A DNA stretch of 64,000 nucleotides from Paragonimus westermani (lineage: Eukaryota > Platyhelminthes > Trematoda > Plagiorchiida > Troglotrematidae): the NCBI GenBank assembly GCA_008508345.1, contig QNGE01000409.1, positions 13,705 through 77,704 on the forward strand, in the 5' to 3' direction. The notes under the pieces were generated by a model. That model saw only the letters and a list, made by a program, of their open reading frames with translations, did not search any database and was not told where the DNA came from. Both the position numbers and the translations under genes were made by a program. Each line of letters starts with the position of its first letter. Position 1 is the stretch's first letter. Positions 32,258 to 45,559 of the stretch are shown here, one piece after another.

Positions 32258-35200
32258 TTTAGAACAGTGATCACGTAACTGATAACAAACATGTCCTTAA
32301 CCCATATTGACCGTTTATCTGACTCACATTAGTCACTGTTTTCATATTTATTGTGTTGTAATTAGCCTGATGATCAAACACAGAAAACAAGTCTTGTTCG
32401 CTACTCTGTGGTTCTCATGACTTCAGTTGGTATTTTCGACCGAATTGTGAATTTAAACAGCACTATTCTGAATCACCACCAAGGTCAGACACACCATTTC
32501 AGTGGTATAACTATCATAGCACGCTTATGTATAATTAGCACACTGTGCCAATTTCCAACTCAACGTGTTTGATTTATGGTTGTTATTCCAACTTCTTCTG
32601 ATCTGCAGCGTTCCATGAATACCAAACCAAATAAACTTTCCGTTCGACCTGGCAGACGGACGTGTAAATGCCATGCAAACAACCGTCGCAGCTGGTCCTA
32701 GGACAGCAAGCCTGTTCAGTATATGCCAGTTACTAGGTTAAGGTCGTGTATGTCTACATGCGCTGAATTTGTCCGATTTTGATTAGTTTTGATGGTGCGC
32801 AAAAATTCAATGCCGCATATTTGGGTAGAATGAGCGTCAACGTTGGGTGGATCGAAAAAAACGTGCCTTCGCATCTCTCATCAAATCAAATAAGATGCCT
32901 TTTAACAAACCATGTATGTGGATTAGATTGATCTGTTATGAAGCGTACAAGATAGTCTTGAGCTCACTCATGTTTTACGGTATATTCACTACTTTTTATC
33001 ACAGAGGGTTAATTTTTCTAATGAGCGCACTGTAGCATGAAACCTGTGTGACACAAATTTTCACCTAACACTCATCAACAATTACGAGACCATTTGGCGT
33101 TGCGGGCTCTGTCCGATGAAACTTCTGAACTTGTTGTTTCGATCTGCTGCTCGGTGAGTAGTGAACGTTCAAAAACCGGTGTTGAAGATGGTATTGTCTG
33201 CATTGAAGCGAATGATTTGTGCTCAATAATTGGAGAGTATCCAAGACGGGTTACCAGCATTCCACTACTGTTTGTTCTTGATCATACAATGCGGAATACA
33301 GTGTACAAAACTTCCCTTGAAGCATGTATGAAGTAATAGCCAAGAAATCGTTGAGCGAATGAACAGATATCGAAAAATTTTCCGGCGAAGTCCGCTTTGT
33401 AGGGTACAGCAAAAATGAGTGGTTAGGCCAGGAACAACGTCATTCCCTCCCGATTCCAACACGACAGTAACTTTGAAACATTGAGCTTTCGTGGTCCATG
33501 GCATAAAATGCGAACGTCGCGAGACGTTACGACTTTGTTTACCGACGCCAGATGCACACAAAACACCAGAGGTTAAATGAAAGGCCGTATGAAAACAAGA
33601 ACGGTGATTTTGGACGAGACACGCCAACAAAGTCACTGTCAGTTTGTTGGAGAACTACACTTTTTTCGTCCACAACCGTCTCCTTCCTCAAGAAAACGAT
33701 TTTATCCAATCAGAATGAGCAGAAATGTCGTGAACAGTCGATAGGTAATCTCCGCTATTTTTCACATGTTCGGCCTCTGTTCCGTTATGCTCATCGTAGG
33801 CTGAGTGACCTTAACTAACCTTTTGATCTTCTAATTCGAGAATATTTGTGGGTCACTATGCACCATATGCCACAGAGTTTGCAATTTTCTCATTGTCACA
33901 CACGTTTCTGAAGCGGAACAAAGTTGATTTCTGTACCCGTGTTTTGGTTTGCCTCCGGAGCAATTAACACGGAGATTTGTGTAGTTTTCGGAACCAATAT
34001 TTTTCGTGTTAATTATTACGATGAAGAGAATCCGATTTCTGTCAATCCCACTACTTCAGTGTGTACGAACCAACATATTCTATCAAGAGTTCACAACATA
34101 GTTCCATGGCAATGACACTCATTGAACCAACACCTTCTGTTTGCAGACATGTGGTCAACATTGCTTGGTCAGCATAGCTTATGGGCATGGTAACACCCTC
34201 GGGTTTCAATTGCCTGACCAACAAGTGAACTAGATTAATGGATCAGTCAGCTAACCTGTATCCAAGACGTGTTTAGCAATCGAACTCACAAAGCTGCGAA
34301 TTCTTGTTTGGTGCATCACTGTGTCCGATAAACACTTCGGCATAAATGCCACTATTCGTTGTTGCAAGCTTGGGGCCTTCCTACCAATATACTTGTCGTC
34401 CAAAGTATAGTTGCGTACAGATATATTAATGTGAAGTACGTGGGTGAATAATATATATATATATCTGTATATAAATTACGTGTGTAAAATATTTGAAGAT
34501 CAGACCGAGTCAAATGAGTCATTTTGAGCAAGGCTATACTAAAAGTCTATCCGAGTGTGAACGCTGTAATCGTATGTTGATGCCTTATCATTTCAAATAG
34601 GTCATTAAAAATCAGAAAAAGGCTAAGTAAACTTGACAGTAATTTCTTGGGTTGGTCACGGCATATATTCGACTGTCACTGTGTGGTTCTTCTAACGTAA
34701 TCACTCTGATAACAGCAAGAAAACTGGCGAAAACTGACGAGGGCTTGTATATTTAGGCATCCGACTGGCTGCTTTGACAAGTGTAATTTCAAAATTCAAA
34801 TACTGCACAGCGGCACCATGATAATTTAAACAATTGAGTGGCCGCTTTAAGATGGAGAGTGAATATCACCTTCTTATATCGTCATACCTGAGAGTTGACA
34901 TTTGAACAAACGGTGAGAGCGAATATAGAAGAACATAATAATGCTTCCAAATACGAACCTCATTCCTCCAAATCTCAATTCCTATCAAATGTTCAGCTTG
35001 CCTTGTATGTAGTATCAGTTTGAACTTCATACAACACCTACCGGGTCAATACAGACGAAGGATTTTGTGCAGGATCGTAGAGTTGTAAAATCCCTATCGG
35101 ATAGACCACAATTAAGATACATTCCAATTTAACGGGCTTGTGTAATGTTGCTTAAGTAATCATAGGACAATAAATTTTGCAGGCTGCTTCGAATTTCTAT

Positions 35201-37678
35201 ATATAAAAAAGTGGACATACAATTCACAACTTGATCACGATTTTACTAATTAGGAATGAATTGAAAATTATTTCGCATAACGCACTTTCTGGCAGAGTTC
35301 AGCCTGAAACCTGGTAGGTGCTCACAGGGACCGGCTACAGGTAGTGAATGGATTATTGAAGTTGTTACTGTCCAGAATTTTATTTTGTCAGTGCTGTCTG
35401 CGTGGGTGTTTAGCACGCTTTCTCAAGAACAGATATTATTAAACGTATACACGCAAACCGCTTATGCACCAGTTAATCATTCGACTGAGAAGTACATATG
35501 CTGTGGCTAGTGAACACTCTGAGTGAGTGGAATCTGACGAATTATGGATGAACCTAAGAGGTACACTTTGAGATCTGCTTCCCTACTCGTATGTGTGGCA
35601 TGACTAACTCAAGAAACGAATTCACATGGAAAACCAACCGGACTAGATGGTGGTCAACAAACACGGACAATAGATGAACCTCCTGTACGGTTAGGGTCAA
35701 GCAAAATGTTTTACTTGTATACACTTAGCATACAACCTAAAAAAGAAATCGGAGCCTCCGCTGAGTGAAGCAGTGATGAAAACCTGGTCCAGTAGGTTGG
35801 GTGCATTGCGTAGTTTCGACTTGATTGAACAGTTTCATGTGAGGATCTATCGTTAGGATTCAACACTACAGTTACCATGTCAGGAAACCTGACCACTGAT
35901 TACGAAAAATTGCATCGTAGGGTTTATGGGTGTTTACTCAGTGATGCCTGTTGTTTAGACCCATGACTCGGTGGTTACCACGTCCGTCACTCAATCACGC
36001 TGACGGAGGTACAAATGCCGGTCATAGCAAGACTCCGAATTAACAGAGAACAAACAAGATCACAGTGAACCTAATCCGAAAGAGTCGACTGGAAAATTGA
36101 TTTGAACACACAGCTACTGTAAACTATAACTGATATTCACTGTATGCAGTGAGTTCCGGTTGGGCGGGCGTTGGAAGTGGTGTACTTGTTTACTCCCATC
36201 TTCATAAAGGTACATTCCATTATGACAATAGATTACACATGTACGGTTACTACATTCAAATGATCGAGAGTGAAAATATAACGTGAATGTCATTGGTAAG
36301 AACAGTGATCACAAAAATATTCAAAGCACAAGAATCATAATCTCACAAGTAAAAGTGGGCTGATCACATCTAACCAGAAATGAGTATTCTTAGATTAACA
36401 CTTTTGTTAATATATGATGATGGCGTGATTTTTTCTCGGCTCAAGATCCGCGCCAACATAAACGGCAATGATTTCAAAGGTCATGGATTACTGACCTTGT
36501 AGACTTGTGCGAATCAGTAACAGATGTGGTGAATATTATCAAATGATTCACATCGCTTCTGCAAACTACAATATTTTAGCTTAGTACTAATGGTAGAAAA
36601 GTTGCACGGTGCGATGTGAATACGCATGTTATTCAGTTACCTACAACTTGAGCTGCATGATAATTCGAAATAGGGAGTTTTCAGCATGGTCCCCAATGCC
36701 TAAAGTAACGTAAAGAAAGATCCAGCTTTTTATATGCTTGACTATGGAAATCAATCTGAAAGCTACTTTCTGAACAGTCCTTCTCTAAAAAAAACAAAGT
36801 ACGGGTCTCATAGGATGGTCGAACCACAAAAGAACAGCGGACCTACCTTGTGGTTGTGAATCGAGTTTGTTACCCACTATCATCGTCCGTGTACTAAGCA
36901 TGATTCAATAATCACAAACGAACGTTTGACCATGTGTAATGTTAAAATACAGCATAGCACCCATCTACTTCGAGAGTCATAGTAAGGAACTTAAGAGGCA
37001 TATCGGCTCAACACCATTTCTTAAGAAGTGAATTTTCAAGGAGTTCATGCAACTGACTTTATCGAACAAAATACATCAGGTTCATTCGATTTAACTATTA
37101 TAAACACTAAATTTGAGCATGGACCACTAAAGTGGTGTCGGTTATAAAGCTACATAATGTTTGCAGTCACGTAATGAATGGAAAGACGGCAAGCTATAGT
37201 CTCTACGTGGATGGATCATAAACGACCAGTGACCGGTTGATAGTGCGCACACTGCGATCACAGAGTATGGTTTGCGACCAGGCTAATCAACACAACTAGT
37301 TGAAAACAACGTGCGGACTTCAATCGCCTGGCATATTCAAGTCAACATAGACTGTAAGTTTCCACTTACGTCATTTGTATTGTGACTGCCCTTGAGTTTT
37401 ACGCCTTCTCCATGACAAGGCTAATCAGTACCCGCCGTCCAGCATTGCTTGCCTACAAACTGTTGAATCAGACAGCCTATCTGACTTGGAATTGATAGCA
37501 TACCCTCCTGTGGTGTAAACTTCACGTACAGGAGTTTTCTCAGTTGTCGTTGTCCACTACCGCACGATCTGGAAGTAACGAAGAACAAGGTGATGTGAAT
37601 TGTCCAGCCGCAAAACCTATCAATGAGTTCACGAGGCAAGCCATAGTTTTGATTGGGTAGTAAATGGTTCTTTTTCAG
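32258..37678. other. Mostly unassigned
   Basis: About 5.4 kb of AT-rich sequence. An open frame near 33089-33153 ends at a good donor (TGCTCG|GTGAGT) in phase 0, and could join the exon at 37679, but its acceptor is weak. An AT microsatellite lies at 34447-34464. Nothing else recognised. Confidence 0.35.
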
Positions 37679-37957
37679 AATCAGCGAAGTTATTTGTACC
37701 CGCTTCTGCACCTACCCAAGCCTCACTGGGAAACATATGCGATTGAAATTCTACAGACCCTGATTACCCATTATCCATCGTTTTCAAGAATGACGCAGCT
37801 TTCAGTTAGACTGTGGCTTAATTGGCTAACCACTGTTTTAAACAACGAAAGAGTGCTGACAGCTGAAGAAAACGTACATCAAACCAATTCCCAGGAACAG
37901 AATGGCCAAATTTCGCCCGATTTCCTACAAGTTTCTGACGTCGACAGTTTTCGATAA
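37679..37957 (+). CDS. Candidate terminal exon, unknown product
   Basis: A T-rich tract and TTTTTCAG acceptor at 37678 open a 92-codon frame to a TAA at 37955-37957. Its first half (LHLPKPHWETYAIEILQTLI, then LSVRLWLNWLTTVL) looks helical, as in HEAT-type repeat proteins; the end is polar. The frame starts in phase 0. No family recognised. An open frame on the other strand overlaps its start, so coding is not certain. Confidence 0.35.
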   Translation, partial: NQRSYLYPLLHLPKPHWETYAIEILQTLITHYPSFSRMTQLSVRLWLNWLTTVLNNERVLTAEENVHQTNSQEQNGQISPDFLQVSDVDSFR

Positions 37958-39612
37958 ACTAACTTTTGATCGAAGTGGAAATCTGATTTAATAACTGGGA
38001 CTCTAAACTAGTTTTTCTCTCATTACCAGATTGCAACCTTTCATTTGCTCACGTTTCTCTTCCACTCCACTCTACCATGGCATGATGAAAGTATGGAGCG
38101 GTTCCCATGTTTCTTAAATTGAAACAATGCATAGACGAACGCTAACAAAAAATTCAACTTGTCTATTTCGGTCATCAAGTCACAGTATTATTCACCATCA
38201 GATCTGGCGTTGTGCAAAATGTAACCTTCTCCCATTTTATTGTACTTTATATTGGAAATCTATTTTCAAATACCTCTTAATTATATGACTTGACCACTTC
38301 ATATTACTACTGTCTTCAACGAAGTCAGCGATGTCTTTATATATACATATATAGCGTTAAAAGTTCCCATTCTATGACATGCAACAGGACTATTCGTCAA
38401 TGGATTTAAGCTGTTCCATTGGATGAACTTCCACTCACTACTATCTCGCACTTGTTTTCGATGAATTTTATAATCTTCCCACATCCTAAAATCCTTATCA
38501 GGTAGCAGTCGCATTACGCGCAAAATTTTGTTTTCTTTTACCGTTCTTCGTCACTGGATGACAAAAACTCAGCCCAGGTTAAACGCCGTTTGGATAGCTC
38601 AACCAAACGCATACACTTCATAGCTCGACCGGTATTCGTGGAAAGCACTCACAGGTCATGTTAACTGTGAATGGTCAACGTAAAACGTGTGTTAGGACAA
38701 CTTTGAACTGATTTACTCTTTCAGATCAGTAAACAATAGAACGGGAAAGGACAGTAAAGAGACTAATAAATCGATCGCCTTTTATCTGATACTGATAAGG
38801 ACGAGTTGCAGAATGTGAGGTCTTACAGACGCTCTCTAGCTAAACGTTAATCAGTTGCCACAGTGAAACCGGTACAATCCTTCTAGCGCTGGATGCACAT
38901 GGCAAAGAAAACAGAATGAATAACAACAATGGTAGATTTACCGAAAGTAGAAATGGACGGAAAGCATTTGGTTGCTTACAAAATGAGGTGGGATTATACC
39001 TGGTAGACTGTCACGGCTTTCGTAAACTTCGTAATGCTGCAGGATTTTGAGCGGGAGATTGATAGGAAGACGGCAGGTGCGAAGACATTCTGTCGGTTCT
39101 CTTTTGACTGTCTCGTGATAAAGGTTCTGTTCAGGTAAGTAGTAGTTTACTTGGGGATGACCTCAGTGGCAATTCTTTGGTAGGGGCAGGCGTATCTGTA
39201 TTGTGACCAAAGAACTGGAGTGCACAATTTTCGTAGATTTGTCGAGTCGAAACAGAGGGCACACGCTTTTGTTATACAGCTAAAGTAAGCACTCGCATGT
39301 TAATAGCAGTGGCTCTAGAATGAAACATAATAAATTGAAAACTCTGCGTGGTTTCACTTTAAAGTTTCTTTTTCGTTTGCTTCTGATCACTTCACTAGTT
39401 TAAAACATGCGTCCACCTTAATATCGTCTACCTTCAAGACACTTCTTTCCCATCCATATTCAAGACAGCTAAAGAAAAAGTCATCTCTTCTAAGTTAATT
39501 TTCCAAACAACTCACGTTACAATAATGATAATGATCAAACATTTGATATATGTTCTTTAAACTTGCAAGTCATTTCATTTGATAACCAACCGTCACTAAT
39601 TAAAGTCAGTTT
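37958..39612. other. No gene supported
   Basis: A minus-strand frame at 38523-38299 (MRLLPDKDFRMWEDYKIHRK) reads like coding sequence and contains a GTGAGT that could be a donor, but no acceptor was found, so it is left as a possibility. Confidence 0.3.
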
Positions 39613-40092
39613 TTATGTATTCACTGCTATCTGTCTAATCTCTGATTTGCATTGTCTCTTCGGTAGGCAGAATCCAAGTAGTTTTACAAGTTTACCATTT
39701 TTCAAATCAACCGCAGCCCCTACGTCGTATGAAGTGACAGTCAACTGTTCTGTTACACGGTAACCGATTCGATCACCGACCTCTGAAAGGCCAGGAGTCC
39801 AGTACAAAAGTTTGTAGATCAGTCTAACCACTAATGCATACTGTTAAATCATCCTGTTGGCCAAATTAACGACTGCTGTTTCTGTGCTTATAACACAGCG
39901 CTCTCTTCTCCCACTGAACTGTACTTTAAAGCAAACTGCTATATTATCCATTACACTTAACGCCGGATCAGGTGCCAAACGAATAGAAAAACATCTGATG
40001 AGGCTACTTTTAAATACGGCTTTTCTTTGCCTAAAAACTAACTTCATAGAGAGGTCGAGATTTTTCCGAGCTCCTAACACAAACTGGTACAA
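39613..40092 (-). pseudogene. Candidate coding stretch broken by one in-frame stop
   Basis: On the minus strand, 40092-39844 and 39840-39613 are open in the same frame and separated only by TAA and CAG (39846-39841). The two halves (LSVMDNIAVCFKVQFSGRRE; VRLIYKLLYWTPGLSEVGDR, then TSYDVGAAVDLKNGKLVKLL) have protein-like composition and lie in no visible repeat. Either the stop disables an old exon, or a very short intron ending in TTTAACAG removes it; no good donor was found. The reverse strand also has an open frame. Product not recognised. Confidence 0.35.
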
Positions 40093-40784
40093 TTCTCTTT
40101 CGTCCTCTCGACCTTCATTTCTGTTACTTTCTGAGTCACCTCATTCATCAGCGTGATTCGAGGATTACTTAATTCACTTGGTTCGTTTGCCATGACCGAG
40201 TTAGCAGTCAGAGAGTTTCCTAAGGGAACTTGATGGGCCATCTGGAGACGATTTTGATTTGTTCTTGAACCATTAGTCTCATCACTTCCAACATCCGTTT
40301 TCCGAATTCATGTCCAAATCCGGAAGACACTTGGCAGTACTAAGCGGAATGACATGGCGTGGATGAGGGCCACAGTTCTGGGATCGCGCTGGGTGATTCT
40401 GAACAACTGTAATGACTTGTGACAGGCGACGTTGTTCCCACTCATTGTGATCAGCGCTTCCTTCGCGGTTGCTCGTTCTTACTCCATGAAGTCGATACGA
40501 GCCGTCTGCTGATTCACCATCCCTCCCGTCTTAAGAAACAGTTGCACTACTGTAGCGAGAAGGCGTCCAGTAAAGGCTCTTGCGGGATGACCATAAATCC
40601 CATCTTTTATGTACTGCTATGCAAGTTCTCCAGAAAGCTCCAGATATACTCACTATCGAACGCCTGCGGTCACGTTACTTTAATCGCTAATCCGTTTTGC
40701 GGAACGTAACAGTTAGGAGCGAAAAATGCGAGTAGCACAAAGAATCTTTTTCGGCCAATACCCTCCAGTGTGAAACATTGAATT
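40093..40784. other. No gene supported
   Basis: A cysteine-rich plus-strand frame at 40419-40709 follows a TGTGACAG string that could be an acceptor. Without a partner exon or a known domain it stays a possibility only. Confidence 0.25.
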
Positions 40785-40885
40785 TGAACATCGCACTCGT
40801 TAGAGCTCCTCATTAATGCACACTCTGGCTATTGCTGGTACCTGAACTTCAGGTGTTCCCCCATACTGCTGGCTGTAACGTCTGT
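40785..40885 (-). repeat. tRNA-related short element, divergent fragment
   Basis: Antisense fragment sharing the ordered strings CGTTAGAGCTCCTCATTAATGCACA, shortened here to GAGCTCCTCATTAATGCACA, and a B-box-side string TACCTGAACTTCAGG, with 50060-50115. Highly diverged. Confidence 0.45.
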
Positions 40886-43800
40886 GGTAGTACGCAACTT
40901 GTAACTTTTTGTGGGTGGCGTTCAGCTTAGATCAAACAAAAACCGATACTGTTTATTAGTAAGCACCGAGTTAACTATCCTGCAGTTGCCGACTATGCGA
41001 ACAGATGGGGAAACTGTATTGGATGCAGTAGTGTGAAATATATAATATACTGTTTAAACGCTTGCTTATCTAAACGTATCCATTGACATGGACACACGTA
41101 TTGCTGTCTCACTCGTCTTCCCTCACAATTTTTTTACACCGGAATTTCAATAATAAGGACAACAAGAAAAAGCAGTTTTTGGTCTGAGGGGAAAAATTCT
41201 AAGCTTCAATTTGAATCTTACAACTTCCGCTCTGGTCACCTGATTGACTGTTTCAAATATTTGTAGATTGATTTCGCCTAGCTGCTTGCCCCCCAACTAT
41301 ATAAAGTAACCGATGAGATGCGAACGAAATGTCATTGCGTAAGACATCTTACATGCTACTATTGCCTTTTTTCAAATATTATCTATGTTGACCATCTTAA
41401 TATTGGTACACCAGAATCGAATGAAAAACGTGAAACTAGTTCGTCTTTCGCACTGATGGCCCAAGCAATACTGAAAACACGGAAATTAGGCTCGGGGCCA
41501 AATTTATTAAATCTGCAGAACACTAGTTCAGCTATCTCAACCAGCAACTATTTATGTTGGTGATACGGTATGTTGACGATAAGCGGCACAGGCCTCCTCA
41601 GAAGACCGCTATCCTATATTTATAAAAAGCCATGAATTTATGGGTTCAGCGACTTCTTGCGTGTGCGCATAGTGCACATTTTAAACATCTCTGTCCAGGT
41701 TTTCTGGTGGATACCAATTCAGGTATCAATATACGCAGAGTGATGTCAGCAACGATAGCCGGTCAGACAAAATCCTGCTTCTTTGTATAAGAGTCGAAAT
41801 TTGCTCCCATCTTTCGTTCCACGACAAATCCACCGTTACTTTTTCTGATTAACCTTCACTGCATTTTGAATTTAAATGTATATTAGCCCTTTAGTGGTCA
41901 GACATGAAAAAGAAGTTTTAGTAAACGCAAGCTCACCTCATTAGGATAACATTGCTACCAAAAGCACTGAATGAACTGCAAGGTTTTACCGAGACAGGTC
42001 GAATTAGTCAGGGAATTAGAATCACAGCTGGCATTCAGGGATAAACCAGATGCCCAGTACATTATTAGAAACTGTCAATGCTCGGGAGGCGTGAACTCAT
42101 TTGAGGTACACTTAGGCTGCTAGAGCTGTGACAATTTTTGCAACACGACAGGGCTAAAAACTAGGTATAAGATCCGTATGGTGATCAAGCGATCGAACAG
42201 ACAGACAAAAGAACAGATCGGTGTGCACGATTGTTGTATTATGTCACAATGTCACTTTGCTCAATATGAACAACACGTGAAAAGCGATGCCAGAGTGTTG
42301 TTATACAGGAGTGAAATATTGATCGTTATTGAAAAAGAATGAACATCTTACAGCCACAGTCTTTCGCGGTGTCTCTCAAACTGCAAACTGCCACTGAGTA
42401 AATTTAAAACCTTACATGTTGACATTTTCTCTTCATACAAACACACATTTGCCGAATTCCGATGATGGTATGATAACATTATGCTATTTTATGCTGAACG
42501 TAATTGATCTGTTACCATCAAATATCTTTTCTTGATTTCTCGCCGACATGTCCATTCAGCACAAAATGATTGTACAAATTTTGTTATAAAATTTGAAGAG
42601 TAGCAAGCGAAATACCCTGCAAGTGTTCGCCGTTTCAATTCTTCCCACAGTCATCGCTCAAAAACCAGTTACTATACCTACCCGTACATAGATATCTCTA
42701 TAAGCATACGTCATTAATAACTCCGTTTTTTTGATTGCACTTAAGAGTGTTAGCTACGTGACATGACTTGAATTGTTAGCTAAATTACTCTACAGTTATC
42801 AAGCACTATGCTTAATCAAACACGTCATGGGGACATTACATGATTTATTCATTTAAACAACAAATAGCCACGTGATATCATTGTAAAGGATGAAGAACAG
42901 TAGCAAAAAGTGGTTGTTTGAGTTGTTCATGTAAAAACAATACAGTATACTCAAACTCATCGAAAGACCAACAGTCAAGACAGGACCACCTGGACGCAAA
43001 ATATTGGAGGATACATTTTCTGATCAACGTTACCTCTTGTAGCGATGAACCTGATTCCGAATCTGTGTTGACGCTTGGGCATCATACTGTCAACTTTGAA
43101 CGAAACTGAGGCAAATCCACTAAATACCAGTTAGTAGGAGATTGAATGTTCTCTGTTCATCATGAATAGTTCAAAATGGAACCGTAAGATTCGCCTATGG
43201 GCATGTCCAATTTAGAATCACCTATCTCAGCAAAGATTATACTCGTAAGCGGTACAGAATGATCGAATCGAAGTTTCTAAAAAAGGATTCAGTGCAGCTC
43301 AGATCACCTTGTGAACAATCGACAAAAATTACTGATTTTTCACAAGTTGTCCTGAAATTATGAATACCCACTCGGTCTCAAGCATGTTCCAATTAGCAGA
43401 CTTTGCTATACTTGTCCAGATGATAAAGAATTGAAGCAGACGTCCAACAACAACTAGCATTAAGCTATGGTATTCCAAAAAAGCTTGTGAAAGTTCATTT
43501 TATGGGAAAATGTGAGAACGCTCTAATGAACTCCTCATTTGCTTGTCATCTGGAACAAAGAGCAGCAAAAAAGTGGAGAAGCAATACCATTTGGACAGTG
43601 GTAATCGTAGTCATTTGTAAATCGTTTCATCCAAGTTATTTTTAAATGTTCCGCAACTGGTTGATTAATATCACATTCGAGGTTCACCCTAGCACATGGC
43701 GTTAAAGATTTCACTTTTCGCTGGGCATCAAGAAAGGATATTCACAGTTCAGTATTCGGCTAATTCGTGTAAGTATCGTAACTTCATAATCAAAAATTGT

Positions 43801-45559
43801 TAAATGACACTGTACGATACAATGTCTTACTGAACTAGACAATATACATATTCTGCTCTGACTAGGCGATGTCCTACGATCCGTTTGCCCAGTTCTCCGT
43901 ACTTTGGGAACGCAAAGCGACTTATTTGGCTAGATCGATTGGGTGATTCATCCAGCATACGAAAAGATCAATATTTCAAATAAAAAGCACAACAGAACTT
44001 TATTACTGATGGTAGAAGTGGCATTTAGCTAAACAAACGTACCCATTAGGATGGTGAATCAAAAAGATTGAACATCGTTGTTCTTAGCGGTTTGCTGTCG
44101 AACTCTTTGACTGATAAAAAGCACTGTCACCTTGTCTGGAGGAAAGTAACCTGTTTCACTGTGTCGCACATAACCAACCGTAGTCTTCAGATAATGTGTC
44201 GAACAACACTTTGAGTTGCTCGCATAACTGTTGAAAGGGATTTCATTTTTTGTCATTCAACGATTTCCCGACTGAAACCCGCGGTTCAATTCAGAGATGG
44301 TGAACAAATGCGCGCATTTGAACAGCATCATTCCAGTCCGTATTGTAAACAAACCGGTCCGTGATGGCCGTTGGTTTACTGATACGCAACAGCTGTATAT
44401 AACTCGTTGTTTTTATGCAAGTGGCAAATGGAAACAAACGAGACGTTAGTATGCTGCAAAAATTACTACGTTGTAAACCGAATGATGGACCCTGGAGAGT
44501 TTTTTGTGTATTGTAAACTATGTTGCACTTTTGCCGAAACTGTGCAACTATTCGGGGAAAAACTGTGCACCACGGTTCAAATATGCAGTGTAATGTGCAC
44601 AGACATGTCCAGTGCTTGCGTAACACGCATCCCAGTATAACGTCGCTTTGACCGCCAGAGCAAATATATGCTAACTTGTCACAAGGCTTCCAATAGATGA
44701 ATGGTGCACATTCTTTATAAATTAAGAAGATATATCAAGTCAGTTGTGCAAAAAGCATTAAGAGGAAAATCCATCCACGAGAGCGTAAACAGAAAACCTA
44801 ATAGCGGTTAGTCAGACGGCGTATAGCGGAACGACAGTGAACATTATCGCGGTGCTAGTTCTCAAGTCCATACGTCCAGGGTTTCCCCAACCTTATGTTA
44901 ACGTGAATCGGAAGTCGCAGTGAGAAGACGGTGAATCTGCAAACAAACTTTATTTGATTTACTCACCGTTCACAAACGGACTTCAACGCAACAGAGTCTT
45001 AAGCACGACCGCACAGTATCCGCCACAGAGGACGAATGTCGATGGAAATTCCGGTCGATCTTCAGAATTCAAACAAGCGTCTGACTGTTTAAGCGGCGTT
45101 CCCAACGGTAATAGCTAAAACATTGTTATCCTAGTGAATGTAGCTTACGGTAGTAGAGATGGCGCGGATTCACTATAGAGCTACGAGTAAAACTGCGATA
45201 CCTATGGCGGCCCACTAACTTTGATGCTAGTGGTTTGTAGTAAATTTACATTCACAAGGTAAGGTGAACCGGCGCGGTGGTACTGGCAAGGCAACTCTCA
45301 CGTCTAAGGGAGTTTAGGATTTTGGGGGTGTCGAAGGTGATTTCACTACAGCGTAATGAACAACGACTAATTCGTAACTTTCAGGCCAAACCAAACCCCC
45401 GAAGTTCACGCACGAACACATAAATAAGACTAGTCTCCGGTAAGAGCTCTATTTATTTCACTCAGTCGGTCACAAACCAGGTCATATTGAAAACGTTTTT
45501 GACCAATCAGAAAACAAAGTCAGATGGTCGACCAGACAAAGATCCAGAGAGTACACTAG
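40886..45559. other. Mostly unassigned
   Basis: About 4.7 kb. Open frames at 41318-41563 (+), 42918-43109 (+) and 44291-44640 (both strands) have no recognised domain. Bases 44930-45560 may contain LTR remnants of the downstream gypsy element: AATAAA-like signals on the minus strand followed by a TTATTTATGTGTTCGTGCG stretch. No pair was found to prove it. Confidence 0.3.

Noticed and set aside
37421..37711. Minus-strand ORF with DRFCGW as a gypsy integrase core
   Set aside because: Only a few residues resemble integrase, and neighbouring motifs are absent.
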